Assembly: GCA_035571515.1 (NCBI GenBank) | Contig: DATNCQ010000178.1 | Span: 94,940-158,939, forward strand | Origin: Gp6-AA40 sp035571515 | GTDB taxonomy: Bacteria > Acidobacteriota > Vicinamibacteria > Vicinamibacterales > UBA2999 | Direction: 5' to 3' | DNA: 64,000 bases | Shown: in pieces, positions 19,926 through 28,851 of the stretch | Numbering within the stretch: position 1 is the first letter of the stretch | Layout of the letters: every line of letters starts with the position of its first letter | Position numbers and translations under genes: made by a program | The notes under the pieces: generated by a model | The model's database searches: none | Told to the model about the DNA's origin: nothing | What the model saw: only the letters and a program-made list of their open reading frames with translations

Positions 19926-21144
19926 GCGCGAGCAACGCGCTGCCGTAGAAGCACGCATCCCAGCTGCCGAACGTTTCGTAGAGCAGCGCGGCCACCACGC
20001 CGCCGATGATGGAGGCGACGCCCTTGGCCGAATACATGACGCCGTAGTTCGAGGTGGCGTTCTTCGCGCCGTAGTAATCGCCGACGAGCGACGGGAAGAG
20101 CGAGAACACCTCGCCCCAGGTCAGGAAGACGAGCACGAGGCTGACCGTGAACAGGGCGCCCGACAGGCGCCCGACGGTGAGCACGAGCATCAGACAGGCA
20201 GCCTGCAGCAGGAAGGCGATGCCCATCGCCAGCTCGCGGCCGGTCTTGTCCGACACCCAGCCCCAGAAGATGCGGCTCGCGCCGTTGGCCATCGCGTTCA
20301 GCGAGGTCGCCAGCGTCAGCGCGGCGACGCTGATGCCCCAGGAGGCGGCCATCGGTCCCGCGTTGGCGGTCACGAGCAGTCCGCCGGTCGCCATCATCAC
20401 GAACATCGCGTAGAGCAGGTAGAACTGCGGCGTGCGGAGCATTTCGCCCGTCGTGAACTGACGCGTCCCCACGCCTGACGCCGCGGCGGGACGCGCCGCC
20501 ACCGTTTGCGCCGCCGCCGGCTGTGCCCCGGGGTCCGGATGACGCAGGAACTGCGCGACGATGAGGATGATGGCGCCCTGGAAGACGCCGGTATACAGGA
20601 AGGCGGCGCGGTAGCCTTGATGTGACAGCACCCACGCGATCATCGGCGTGAAGAGCGCGGCGCCGCCGCCGTAGCCGCCGGCGATGAGGCCGGCCGCGAG
20701 GCCGCGCTTGTCGGTGAACCACTTCAGCGCCCCTCCGATGCAGCCGCCGTAGACGAGCGCGGCGCCGATCCCGGCCAGGATGTACAGCGACCAGAACATC
20801 GGCAGCGACGTCGCCATCCCGAGACCGCTCCAGCCGATGCCGCAGAGCACGGCTGCAACGCTGATGAAGATGCGCGGACCCATGCGGTCGATGAGCCACC
20901 CTTGCACGGGCTGGACCCACGTCTGGAAGAGGATGAAGAGCGTGAACGCCAGCTGGATGTCGGACAGCTTCCACCCGGTGCCCATCTGGACGGGCTTGAC
21001 GAACAGCGTCCACGAGTACTGCAGGTTGGCGATCATCACCATCGCGATGACGGACGCGACGAGCTGAAACCAGCGATTCTTGATGCTCATGGATCCTCCC
21101 GTCCGGCCACCGCCGGACGCTACGGTCGCGGCCACACTATACAA

Positions 21145-24069
21145 TTGGCTCTCTTGGCGGGCAAACCACTCCAGGTCATTCAGGGCGGCACGCTGCGGCG
21201 CGAGCTCGAAGAGCAGATTTCCGGCGAGGTCCGCTTCGACGCGGTGTCCCGCGCCCTCTATTCCACCGACGCCAGCGTCTACCAGATCCACCCGCTGGGG
21301 GTCGTCATCGTCAAGTCGCGGGAGGACATCCTGCGGGCGGTGCACCTGGCGCGCGCGCACGGGGTTTCCATTACGGCACGCGGCGGCGGCACGTCGCAGG
21401 CGGGGCAGGCCATCGGCAGCGGCCTGCAGCTCGACACCTCGAAGTACTACAACCGCATCCTGGAGCTGAACGTCGCGGAGCGCTGGGCGATTGTCGAGCC
21501 GGGCATCGTCCTCGACGAGCTGAACGCGCAGCTGAAGCCGCACGGGCTCCGCTTCGCGCCGGACATCTCCACGGCGAGCCGCGCGACCATCGGCGGCATG
21601 ATCAGCAACAACTCCTGCGGCGCGCGGTCGGTGATGTACGGCAAGACCATCGATCACGTGCTCGAGCTCGACGTGATCCTGTCGGACGGATCGCAGGTGC
21701 ACCTGCGGCCGCTCGACCGCGCGGAGCTCGACGCCGCGTGCCAGGGCGACACGCTCGAGGCCCGCTGCTACCGCGAGGTGCGGCGCATCGCCTGCGAGTG
21801 CGCCGGCGAAATCGAGAAGCGCTATCCGAAGGTGGTCCGCCGCGTCGGCGGCTACAACCTCGACGAGTTCGTCAGCGACGCGAAGCCGTTCAACCTGGCG
21901 AAGATCATCGTCGGCTCCGAGGGGACGCTGGCGATGATCACGGCGGCGAAGGTCAACCTCGTGCCGCTGCCGAAGGAGAAGGCGGTGCTGGCGATCGAGT
22001 TCGAGCAGCTGCTCGACGCGCTCGCGGCGACGCCCGTGATCCTCAGGCACAAGCCGTCGGCCATCGAGATCATGGACGCCTTCATCCTGAACCACGCGCG
22101 CGAGAATCCCGCGATGGACCGCATGCGGCGCGCGATCCTGCAGACCGACGATCCCGGCGCGCTCCTCAACGTGGAGTTGTACGCCGACCGCGCGGAGGAT
22201 CTGCCGCCGCGGCTCGAGGCCATCGAGCGCGACCTGAAGCCGTACAAGTGCGTCTACCGGCGCCTGATGCCGCTCGCCGACCAGGCGCGCGTCTGGAGCT
22301 TCCGGGAAATGTCGCTCGGGCTCTCGATGGCGATGAAGGGCGACGAGAAGTCGCTGTCGTTCGTCGAGGACACGGCCGTCGAGCCGGAAGTGCTGCGCGA
22401 GTACATCGACGAGTTCCTGGCGATGATCCGCCGCAACGGCAGCTCCTCCGGCGTCTACGCGCACGCGTCGGTGGGGTGCCTGCACGTGCGGCCGGTCGTC
22501 AACATGAAGACGGAAGAAGGCGTCGCGCGTTTCGTGGCGATTGCCACGCAGAGCGCCGACCTGGTGCTCAAGTACGGCGGCGCGCTCTCGGGCGAGCACG
22601 GCGACGGGCTCGTGCGCGGCTTCTTCATGGAGAAGATGTTCGGGACCCCGCTCTACCAGGCGTTCCGCACGGTCAAGCACACGTTCGATCCGAATGGCCT
22701 CTTCAACCCCGGCAAGATCGTCGACTGCCCGCCGCTGACGACCAACCTGCGCTACGGCGCCGGCTACAAGACGCCCGATCCCGAGACCTACTTCGACTAC
22801 TCGGAGTACGGCGGCTTCGGACGGGCGGTCGAGATGTGCAGCGGCGTCGGCGCCTGCCGCAAGAAGCTCGAAGGGACGATGTGCCCGTCGTACATGGCGA
22901 CGCGCGACGAGCGCGACGTGACGCGCGGGAGGGCGAACGCGCTGCGCCTGGCGATGACGGGGCGCCTCGCCGAGGCGGGCCTCGGCGACGAGGGGGTGTT
23001 GGAGACGCTCGACCTCTGTCTCGAGTGCCGCGCCTGCAAGGCGGAGTGTCCCGTCGGCGTGGACGTCGCGCGGTTCAAGAGCGAGTTCCTCGCCGGGCAC
23101 TGGAAGAAGCACGGCATCCCGCTCGGCAAGCGCGTGCTTGGCAACGTCCGCGCGCTGTCCAGGGTCGGCAGCCAGTTCGCGCCGCTGGCGAACACGCTGG
23201 CCGCCAGCGGGCTCGGGCGCTGGATGAACGAGAAGATGTTCGGCATCGACCGCCGCCGCACGCCGCCCGCCTGGGCGAAGCAGACCTTCGCGCAGCGGTT
23301 CCGCGCGGATGGCCGTAAAGGCGGACCTTCAGGTCCGCCTTTAGCGACCGCGATTCTCTTCAACGACACCTTCACCAATTTCAACGAGCCCGACAACGGC
23401 GTCGCGGCCGTCGGCGTGCTGCGCGCGGCCGGCGCGGACGTGCGACTCCTGCCGCACGACTGCTGCGGCCGCCCGCTGATTTCGACCGGCCAGCTCGACG
23501 CCGCGCGCGCGCTCGCGAAGAAGAACGCGGACGCCCTGTACGACGCGGCGTCGCGCGGGGAGAAGATCCTGTTCCTCGAGCCGAGCTGCCTGTCGGCGGT
23601 GCGCGAGGACGCGCCGGCCCTGCTGCGCGGCGACGAGCAGCGCCGGGCGCAGGTCGTCGGCGATGCCTGCATCCTCTTCGAGGACTACCTGGAGCGCGAA
23701 CTGGCGGCCGGGCGCTTGTCGCTCGCCCTCAAGCCGGGACCGTCAACCGTCGTGCTGCACGGTCATTGCCACCAGAAGGCGATGGGGCTGGTGGCGCCGG
23801 CCAGGGCGCTGCTGTCGCGCATCCCGTCGTGCAAGGTGGTGGACCTCGACTCGGGGTGCTGCGGGATGGCCGGATCCTTCGGCTATTCGAAGGATCACTA
23901 CGAAGTCTCGAAGCAAATCGGCGAACGGCGGCTGCTGCCCGCCGCCCGCGCGCTGAAGGCCGGCGAGCTGCTGGCGGCCGCCGGCACGTCCTGCCGGCAC
24001 CAGGTCGCGCATTTTGCCGGCGCGGAGGCGCAGCACCCGGCCGTCATCCTGCACTCGCTGATCGAATAG
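21145..24069 (+). CDS. FAD-linked oxidase with 4Fe-4S and CCG domains (GlcD/YdiJ-like)
   Basis: About 974 residues. The N-terminal half is a PCMH-type FAD domain (ITARGGGTSQAGQAIG, ATIGGMISNNSCGA) plus the GlcD C-terminal domain (GEHGDGLVRGFFMEKMFG). A ferredoxin module has CSGVGACRKKLEGTMCPSY and CLECRACKAECP. The C-terminus has two CCG motifs (HDCCGRPL, GCCGMAGSFGY). Such fusions oxidise D-2-hydroxy acids (D-lactate, glycolate, 2-hydroxyglutarate) and pass electrons to the respiratory chain. Only TTG starts fit (21145 or 21154); a TACAAT -10-like box at 21140-21145 suggests a leaderless message. A 28-bp palindrome is inserted in frame at residues 725-733. Confidence 0.9.
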   Translation: MALLAGKPLQVIQGGTLRRELEEQISGEVRFDAVSRALYSTDASVYQIHPLGVVIVKSREDILRAVHLARAHGVSITARGGGTSQAGQAIGSGLQLDTSKYYNRILELNVAERWAIVEPGIVLDELNAQLKPHGLRFAPDISTASRATIGGMISNNSCGARSVMYGKTIDHVLELDVILSDGSQVHLRPLDRAELDAACQGDTLEARCYREVRRIACECAGEIEKRYPKVVRRVGGYNLDEFVSDAKPFNLAKIIVGSEGTLAMITAAKVNLVPLPKEKAVLAIEFEQLLDALAATPVILRHKPSAIEIMDAFILNHARENPAMDRMRRAILQTDDPGALLNVELYADRAEDLPPRLEAIERDLKPYKCVYRRLMPLADQARVWSFREMSLGLSMAMKGDEKSLSFVEDTAVEPEVLREYIDEFLAMIRRNGSSSGVYAHASVGCLHVRPVVNMKTEEGVARFVAIATQSADLVLKYGGALSGEHGDGLVRGFFMEKMFGTPLYQAFRTVKHTFDPNGLFNPGKIVDCPPLTTNLRYGAGYKTPDPETYFDYSEYGGFGRAVEMCSGVGACRKKLEGTMCPSYMATRDERDVTRGRANALRLAMTGRLAEAGLGDEGVLETLDLCLECRACKAECPVGVDVARFKSEFLAGHWKKHGIPLGKRVLGNVRALSRVGSQFAPLANTLAASGLGRWMNEKMFGIDRRRTPPAWAKQTFAQRFRADGRKGGPSGPPLATAILFNDTFTNFNEPDNGVAAVGVLRAAGADVRLLPHDCCGRPLISTGQLDAARALAKKNADALYDAASRGEKILFLEPSCLSAVREDAPALLRGDEQRRAQVVGDACILFEDYLERELAAGRLSLALKPGPSTVVLHGHCHQKAMGLVAPARALLSRIPSCKVVDLDSGCCGMAGSFGYSKDHYEVSKQIGERRLLPAARALKAGELLAAAGTSCRHQVAHFAGAEAQHPAVILHSLIE
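23316..23343. repeat. Palindrome (family A) inserted in a coding sequence
   Basis: A perfect palindrome with 13-base arms (TAAAGGCGGACCT / AGGTCCGCCTTTA) around TC. It lies in frame in the FAD oxidase and is read as KGGPSGPPL, between the Fe-S module and the CCG domains. The core GGCGGACCTTCAGGTCCGCC recurs at 25472, 26594 and 42750. Confidence 0.9.
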
Positions 24070-24080
24070 AATCCCGCGAC

Positions 24081-25388
24081 ATGACAACCACCGCACGCCG
24101 GTCCGGTCTCCCCGCCACGACCAACGTCCTCATCCTGCTGTGCGCGATGTACTTCATTTCGTACATCGTCCGGCAGAATGTGAGCACGGCGATCATCGCG
24201 ATTCGGCCGGAATTCAAGCTGTCGAACACGCAGGCGGGGCTGATCTTCTCTGCCTTCGGCTACCCGTACCTGCTGTTCCAGATCATCGGCGGCGTGACGG
24301 CCGATCGCTTCGGGCCGCGCCGCACGCTGTTTCTGAGCGGTCTCGTGTGGGCGGGAGCGACGGTGCTCACGAGCTTCGCGTGGGATTTCTATTCGCTCTT
24401 CGCGGCGCGCATCCTCATGGGCTTCGGCGTCGGCGCGACGCTGCCGACCGCGACGCGGGCGATGCAGTACTGGGTGGAAACGCGGAAGCGCGGTTTCGCG
24501 CAGGGCATCACGCACGCGTTCTCGCGCCTCGGCAACGCGCTGACACCCATGCTCGTCGTCTGGCTGATGGCGGTCGTCACCTGGCGCGGCTCGTTCGTCG
24601 TCATCGGCATCGCCGGGTTCGTCTGGGTGGCGGCGTGGTACTGGTACTTCCGCGACGATCCGCACGAGCACCCGGCCATCACGGAAGAGGAGCTGGCCGT
24701 ACTGCCGAAGCGCCGCGAGAAGGGCCCGCCGCCAACGGTGCCGTGGGGCCCGCTCGTCGCGCGCATGTGGCCGGTGACGCTGACCTACTTCTGCTACGGC
24801 TGGTGCCTCTGGCTCTATCTGAGCTTCCTGCTCATCTTCTTCAAGGACAAGTTCTCGCTCAGCACGAACGAGACGGCGCTGTTTGCGACGGTCGTCTACA
24901 CGATCGGCGCGGTCGGCAACACGATCGGCGGCGTGTTCTCGGACCGGATTCTCCACAGGACGAAAAACGTGCGCAAGGCGCGCGTCGGCGCCGCGGTGTT
25001 CGGCTTCGTGGGCGCGCTCATCTCGCTGCTGCCGATCCTGCAGCTGAGCGACAAGGTGATGGTCGCCGTCTGCCTGTCGGCCGGCTTCTTCTTTGCCGAG
25101 ATGATCATCGGCCCGATGTGGGCGATCCCGATGGACATCGCGCCGAAGTACTCCGGGACGGCGTCCGGGCTGATGAACTCGGGCTCGGCGCTGGCGGCGA
25201 TCCTGTCTCCGGTCGTCGCGGGCATGGTCACCGACATGACCGGCGACCCGCAGCTGCCGTTCGTCATCGCCATCTTCGTGCTGATGGTGGGCGCGGTGAC
25301 CGCGTTCCTCATGCACCCGGAGGAGCAGTTCACCGACGATGCGCCGGCCGCGCCGCCGATCGGCGCCGCCGCAACCGCCGCGCGGTGA
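24081..25388 (+). CDS. MFS transporter, anion:cation symporter (ACS) type
   Basis: 435 residues, start ATG at 24081, 11 bases after the oxidase gene, so probably cotranscribed with it. About twelve membrane segments. Family-like features are the N-terminal NVLILLCAMYFISYIVRQNVSTAI, GGVTADRFGPRR between helices 2 and 3, and GTASGLMNSGSALAAILSP in helix 11. ACS members import organic acids such as hexuronates, glucarate or tartrate with protons. Substrate not identifiable; coupling to a 2-hydroxyacid oxidase favours a hydroxy acid. Confidence 0.88.
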   Translation: MTTTARRSGLPATTNVLILLCAMYFISYIVRQNVSTAIIAIRPEFKLSNTQAGLIFSAFGYPYLLFQIIGGVTADRFGPRRTLFLSGLVWAGATVLTSFAWDFYSLFAARILMGFGVGATLPTATRAMQYWVETRKRGFAQGITHAFSRLGNALTPMLVVWLMAVVTWRGSFVVIGIAGFVWVAAWYWYFRDDPHEHPAITEEELAVLPKRREKGPPPTVPWGPLVARMWPVTLTYFCYGWCLWLYLSFLLIFFKDKFSLSTNETALFATVVYTIGAVGNTIGGVFSDRILHRTKNVRKARVGAAVFGFVGALISLLPILQLSDKVMVAVCLSAGFFFAEMIIGPMWAIPMDIAPKYSGTASGLMNSGSALAAILSPVVAGMVTDMTGDPQLPFVIAIFVLMVGAVTAFLMHPEEQFTDDAPAAPPIGAAATAAR

Positions 25389-25392
25389 CGTC

Positions 25393-25524
25393 GCCGTTGG
25401 CCGTTGCTCGTTGATCGTTGGTCGTTACGAGCTCACAGCCATAGGGTCGACACGGTCGAGACGGCCGTAGGGGCGGACCTTCAGGTCCGCCCACCAACCA
25501 CCCACTACCAACCACCAACCAGCC
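25393..25524. repeat. Composite repeat: GTTGGTC tracts plus family A palindrome
   Basis: CGTTGGTCGTT-type repeats (25393-25428), a family A palindrome (core 25472-25491) preceded by GGCCGTAGG, then CCAACCACC-type repeats (25490-25524). The right part is the inverted counterpart of the element at 26564-26622, so the class IV aminotransferase gene is bracketed by inverted copies. Confidence 0.8.
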
Positions 25525-25549
25525 TTCAGGCCCGTGCTACAGTGCCTCG

Positions 25550-26539
25550 ATGACGGTCCACGCACGTACGATCCCCCTTCTTACTGACAGCCAGGTGCTC
25601 GGCGAGCTCAGGACGCTCCGCTCGAAGCAGCCGGTGGACTATTCGGCCTTCTATTCGAGCCAGCTGAAGGGGATCGTGACCGACCCCGCGCTGATGCTCC
25701 TGCCGTTCGACGATCACATCGTGCACCGCGGCCACGGCATCTTCGACACCGCGGCGATCGTCAACGGAAAGATCTACGACCTCGAGGCGCACCTCGATCG
25801 CTTCCTGCGCTCGGCGGAGCGATCGAAGCTTCGCCTCCCGTGCTCGCGCGACGAAATGCGCGACATCGTCGTGCAGACCGCGGCCGCGAGCGGGCGGCGC
25901 GAAGGGTCGATTCGCTACTGGCTGTCGTCGGGCCCGGGCAGCCTCGAGCTCACGCCGGCAAAGGGCGCCGAGCCCGGCTTCTTCGTCATGGTGTTCGCGG
26001 GGCTCTCGTACCCCGAGCGGTGGTACACCGAGGGGCTGCGCGTGATGACGACGACCTATCCGATCAAGGCGCCGCTCTATGCGATCACGAAGGCGACCAA
26101 CTACCTGCCGAACGTGCTGATGCAGATGGAGGCGAAGGAGAAGGGGTTCGACAACGGCGTGTTCCTGGACGAGGACGGGAACGTCGGCGAGAGCTCGAAC
26201 ATGAACGTCGCGTTCGTGACCAGGGGCGGCGTGCTGGTCCACCCCAAGTTCGACCACATCCTGTCCGGCTGCACGTCTGTCCGGCTGCTGGAGCTGGCGC
26301 GGGCCCGCCAGGACCGCGCGCAGGTGACCGGCGTCGAGGTCCGCGACATTGCGGTCGCCGAGGCGCGTGCCAGCCGCGAGATGCTGCTCCTTGGCAGCTC
26401 GATTAAAGTCGCGCCGGTCGTCCAGTGGGACGACCAGGTGATCGGCGACGGCAAGCCGGGACCGGTCAGCAAGGCACTCCTCGGCCTGCTCGACGAAGAC
26501 ATGCGCAGCAGCGATCGGCTGATCCCGGTCCCGTACTGA
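25550..26539 (+). CDS. Class IV PLP aminotransferase (BCAT/D-amino-acid transaminase type)
   Basis: 329 residues. Fold-type IV landmarks are HRGHGIFDTAAI with the GHGIF strand, the PLP lysine Lys181 in AITKATNYLPN, the phosphate-binding GNVGESSNMNVAFV loop and the SGCTSVRLLELA helix. It fits branched-chain or D-amino-acid aminotransferases or aminodeoxychorismate lyase-like enzymes; the sequence alone does not decide among them. It stands alone between two inverted copies of a composite repeat. Confidence 0.9.
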   Translation: MTVHARTIPLLTDSQVLGELRTLRSKQPVDYSAFYSSQLKGIVTDPALMLLPFDDHIVHRGHGIFDTAAIVNGKIYDLEAHLDRFLRSAERSKLRLPCSRDEMRDIVVQTAAASGRREGSIRYWLSSGPGSLELTPAKGAEPGFFVMVFAGLSYPERWYTEGLRVMTTTYPIKAPLYAITKATNYLPNVLMQMEAKEKGFDNGVFLDEDGNVGESSNMNVAFVTRGGVLVHPKFDHILSGCTSVRLLELARARQDRAQVTGVEVRDIAVAEARASREMLLLGSSIKVAPVVQWDDQVIGDGKPGPVSKALLGLLDEDMRSSDRLIPVPY

Positions 26540-26563
26540 GCGCGCGGCGGCGCCAGCCGCGCG

Positions 26564-26622
26564 CCGGCCGTTGGTCGTTGGTCGTTGGTGGTGGGCGGAC
26601 CTGAAGGTCCGCCTCTACGGCC
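26564..26622. repeat. Composite repeat: GTTGGTC tract plus family A palindrome (inverted copy)
   Basis: GTTGGTCGTTGG repeats at 26570-26593 run into GGCGGACCTGAAGGTCCGCC at 26594-26613 and CTCTACGGCCG. This is the reverse-complement arrangement of the element before 25550. Confidence 0.8.
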
Positions 26623-26665
26623 GCCGCGCACGTCCGCCCTGCGTTCATCGTCTACCGGCCAACCG

Positions 26666-27448
26666 TCAGGCCCCCGTCCACTGCGGCTTCCGCTTCGCGA
26701 GGAATGCCTCCACGCCCTCCTTGAAGTCCGCGCTCATGTAGCACATCTCGATCAGGTCCGCGTCCGCCTGCTCGGGGCTGCGCGCCTCCATCAGCCGCCG
26801 CGTCATCTCCTTCGCGGCGCGGATCGTCAGCGGCGCGTTGTCGGCAATCTGCCGCGCCAGCGTCATGACCTCCGACGCGATCGACTCCTTCGGCACCACG
26901 CGGTTGATGAGCCCCATCGCCTGCGCCTCGGGCGCCGGGAACAAGCGGCCGGTGAAGATCATTTCCTTGGCGCGCGCGGGGCCGATCAGGTTGACGATGC
27001 GCGCGAACGTCCCGGACGAGGCGACGTTGCCGAGCGTGCGGGCGATCGGAATCCCGATCGCCGACTCCGGCGTCGCCACGCTCAGGTCGCACGTCGCGAC
27101 GATGCCGCAGCCGGCGCCGGTCGCGAACCCTTCCACCTGCGTGATCGTCGGCTTGACGACCCGCTCGAGCCGGCCGAGCACCGCGCTGATCTTCCTCTCG
27201 TACTCGATCGCGTCGTTCGGCGTGCGGAAGCTCTGGAACTGGGAGATGTCGGTCCCCGAGACGAACGCCTTGCCGCCGGCGCCGCGCAGGACGAAGACGC
27301 GCACCTGCGGGTCGGCGTCCACGTGCTCGCAGGCGGCGACCAGCGCGTCGTACATCGCCCAGGTCATCGCGTTGCGCGCCTGCGGACGGTTGAAGGTGAG
27401 GATCGCCAGCGGCGGATCGATCTCGAAGATGGTCTCGGCTTCGGACAA
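26666..27448 (-). CDS. Crotonase-superfamily protein lacking both hydratase glutamates
   Basis: 260 residues with the crotonase fold: the first oxyanion strand GGKAFVSGTDISQF, the second EGFATGAGCGIVATCDL and the C-terminal helix FKEGVEAFLAKRKPQW. In mitochondrial enoyl-CoA hydratase the two catalytic glutamates (rat 144 and 164) sit at GCE and QPE. Here the same positions are Gly115 and Ile135. Acyl-CoA binding is likely, but simple hydration of enoyl-CoA is doubtful; isomerase, hydrolase or another crotonase reaction is possible. Divergent from the CoA-transferase gene, which suggests a shared acyl-CoA pathway. Confidence 0.88.
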   Translation of the reverse strand: MSEAETIFEIDPPLAILTFNRPQARNAMTWAMYDALVAACEHVDADPQVRVFVLRGAGGKAFVSGTDISQFQSFRTPNDAIEYERKISAVLGRLERVVKPTITQVEGFATGAGCGIVATCDLSVATPESAIGIPIARTLGNVASSGTFARIVNLIGPARAKEMIFTGRLFPAPEAQAMGLINRVVPKESIASEVMTLARQIADNAPLTIRAAKEMTRRLMEARSPEQADADLIEMCYMSADFKEGVEAFLAKRKPQWTGA

Positions 27449-27510
27449 GGGTCCTCCAGCGACAAGTCTACTTCGTGTTCTCCGCGACCTTCGTGGTTCA
27501 ATAAGCCGTC

Positions 27511-28713
27511 ATGGATCAGAGCTCGAGCGGCGCGCTCGCGGGGCTGCGCGTCGTGGATCTCACGCAGGTGATGGCCGGCCCCTTCTGCACGATGCTGCTC
27601 GCCGATCTCGGCGCGGACGTGATCAAGATCGAGCCGCCGAACGGCGACTCGACGCGCACGATGCCGGGCGCGGTCGGCACCGACAGCCCGAGCTTCAACG
27701 CCGTCAACCGCGGCAAGCGGAGCGTCGTCCTCAACCTGAAGGCGAAGGAGGGCGTCGAGGCGGTGAAGGCGCTCGCGCGGACGGCGGACGTCTTCGTCGA
27801 GAACTACCGCCCCGGCGTCATGGAGACGCTCGGCCTCGATTACGCGAGCCTGTCGGCGATCAACCCGCGGATCGTCTACGCCTCGATCTCCGGCTACGGC
27901 CAGACAGGGCCGCATCGCAGCAAGGGCGGCTTCGACCTGGTCGCACAAGGTGTCTCGGGCATCATGTCGGTGACCGGCGAGCCGGGCGGCGCGCCGGTGA
28001 AGTCCGGCATCCCGCTGACCGATCTCGGCGCCGGCCTCTTCGCCACCGTCGGCATCCTCGCCGCGCTCCAGAGCCGGCAGCGGACCGGGCGAGGCCAGCA
28101 GGTGGACACGTCGCTGCTCGATGCCGGCGTCGGCCTCTCGGTCTGGGAGTCGACACAGTACTTCTCCGGCCGCGGCATCCCCGAGCGGCTCGGCTCGGCG
28201 CACCGCATGAGCGCCCCCTACCAGGCGTTCCGCTGCGCCGACGGCTTCATCACCATCGGCGGCGCCAACGACCGCACGTTCCATCGCATCTGCGACGTGC
28301 TCGGGCACCCGGAGTGGCGCGACATGCCGGAGTTCAAGACCGACGGGATGCGCATCCGCAACCGCGCCGACCTCGCCGCGCGCATCGAGGCGATCACGAC
28401 GACGCAGCCGCGCGCGCACTGGCTGGAGCTGTTCGAGGCGCACAACATCCCGTGCGGGCCCATCAACGACTACTCGCAGGTGTTCCAGGATCCACAGGTG
28501 ATCGCGCGCGAGCTGGTGGTCGACGTCGAGCACCCGACGCTCGGCGCCATCAAGGCGCTCGGCTCGCCGATCAAGCTGAGCGCCACGCCCGTCGACGCGC
28601 GGCGGCGGGCCCCCCTGCTCGGCGAACACACCGTGGAGGTCCTGACGGAGGTAGGGATCCGGGATCAGGGATCAGGGATCAAGAGCGCGGGATCAGGGAT
28701 CAAAAGCACTTGA
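27511..28713 (+). CDS. CaiB/BaiF (family III) CoA-transferase
   Basis: 400 residues, typical for the formyl-CoA transferase family. Landmarks are the N-terminal LRVVDLTQVMAGPFCTMLLADLGADVIKIEPP region, the nucleophilic aspartate Asp171 in IPLTDLGAGL, and the HTVEVLTEVG end. It moves CoA between organic acids through an aspartyl-CoA thioester. The last 20 residues (381-400, VGIRDQGSGIKSAG and on) come entirely from a GGGATCAGG repeat that also holds the stop codon; family members normally end just before. Substrates unknown. Confidence 0.92.
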   Translation: MDQSSSGALAGLRVVDLTQVMAGPFCTMLLADLGADVIKIEPPNGDSTRTMPGAVGTDSPSFNAVNRGKRSVVLNLKAKEGVEAVKALARTADVFVENYRPGVMETLGLDYASLSAINPRIVYASISGYGQTGPHRSKGGFDLVAQGVSGIMSVTGEPGGAPVKSGIPLTDLGAGLFATVGILAALQSRQRTGRGQQVDTSLLDAGVGLSVWESTQYFSGRGIPERLGSAHRMSAPYQAFRCADGFITIGGANDRTFHRICDVLGHPEWRDMPEFKTDGMRIRNRADLAARIEAITTTQPRAHWLELFEAHNIPCGPINDYSQVFQDPQVIARELVVDVEHPTLGAIKALGSPIKLSATPVDARRRAPLLGEHTVEVLTEVGIRDQGSGIKSAGSGIKST

Positions 28714-28741
28714 TCCCCGATCCCCGGTCCCCGATCCCTAC
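28651..28741. repeat. GGGATCAGG-type long inverted repeat over a gene end
   Basis: Arms 28651-28683 and 28709-28741 pair at 29 of 33 positions; the loop also contains GGGATCAGGG. It encodes the CoA-transferase tail and its stop (28711-28713 in the 3' arm). It may act as a terminator. The same GGATCCCGG motif recurs at 61470-61497. Confidence 0.85.
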
Positions 28742-28851
28742 CCGCGGCGCGCCGCTGGCATTCGGCCTGCCTCTGTAGCAGGAGACGGGGGCATGCCACG
28801 CCGCAACTTCACCGGAATTGTCCGATTCGCCTCGCGCGATCCCGAAATGTT

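Noticed and set aside
25393..26622. A composite transposon carrying the aminotransferase gene
   Set aside because: The flanks are short repeats without a transposase or target duplication; reported only as inverted flanking repeats.
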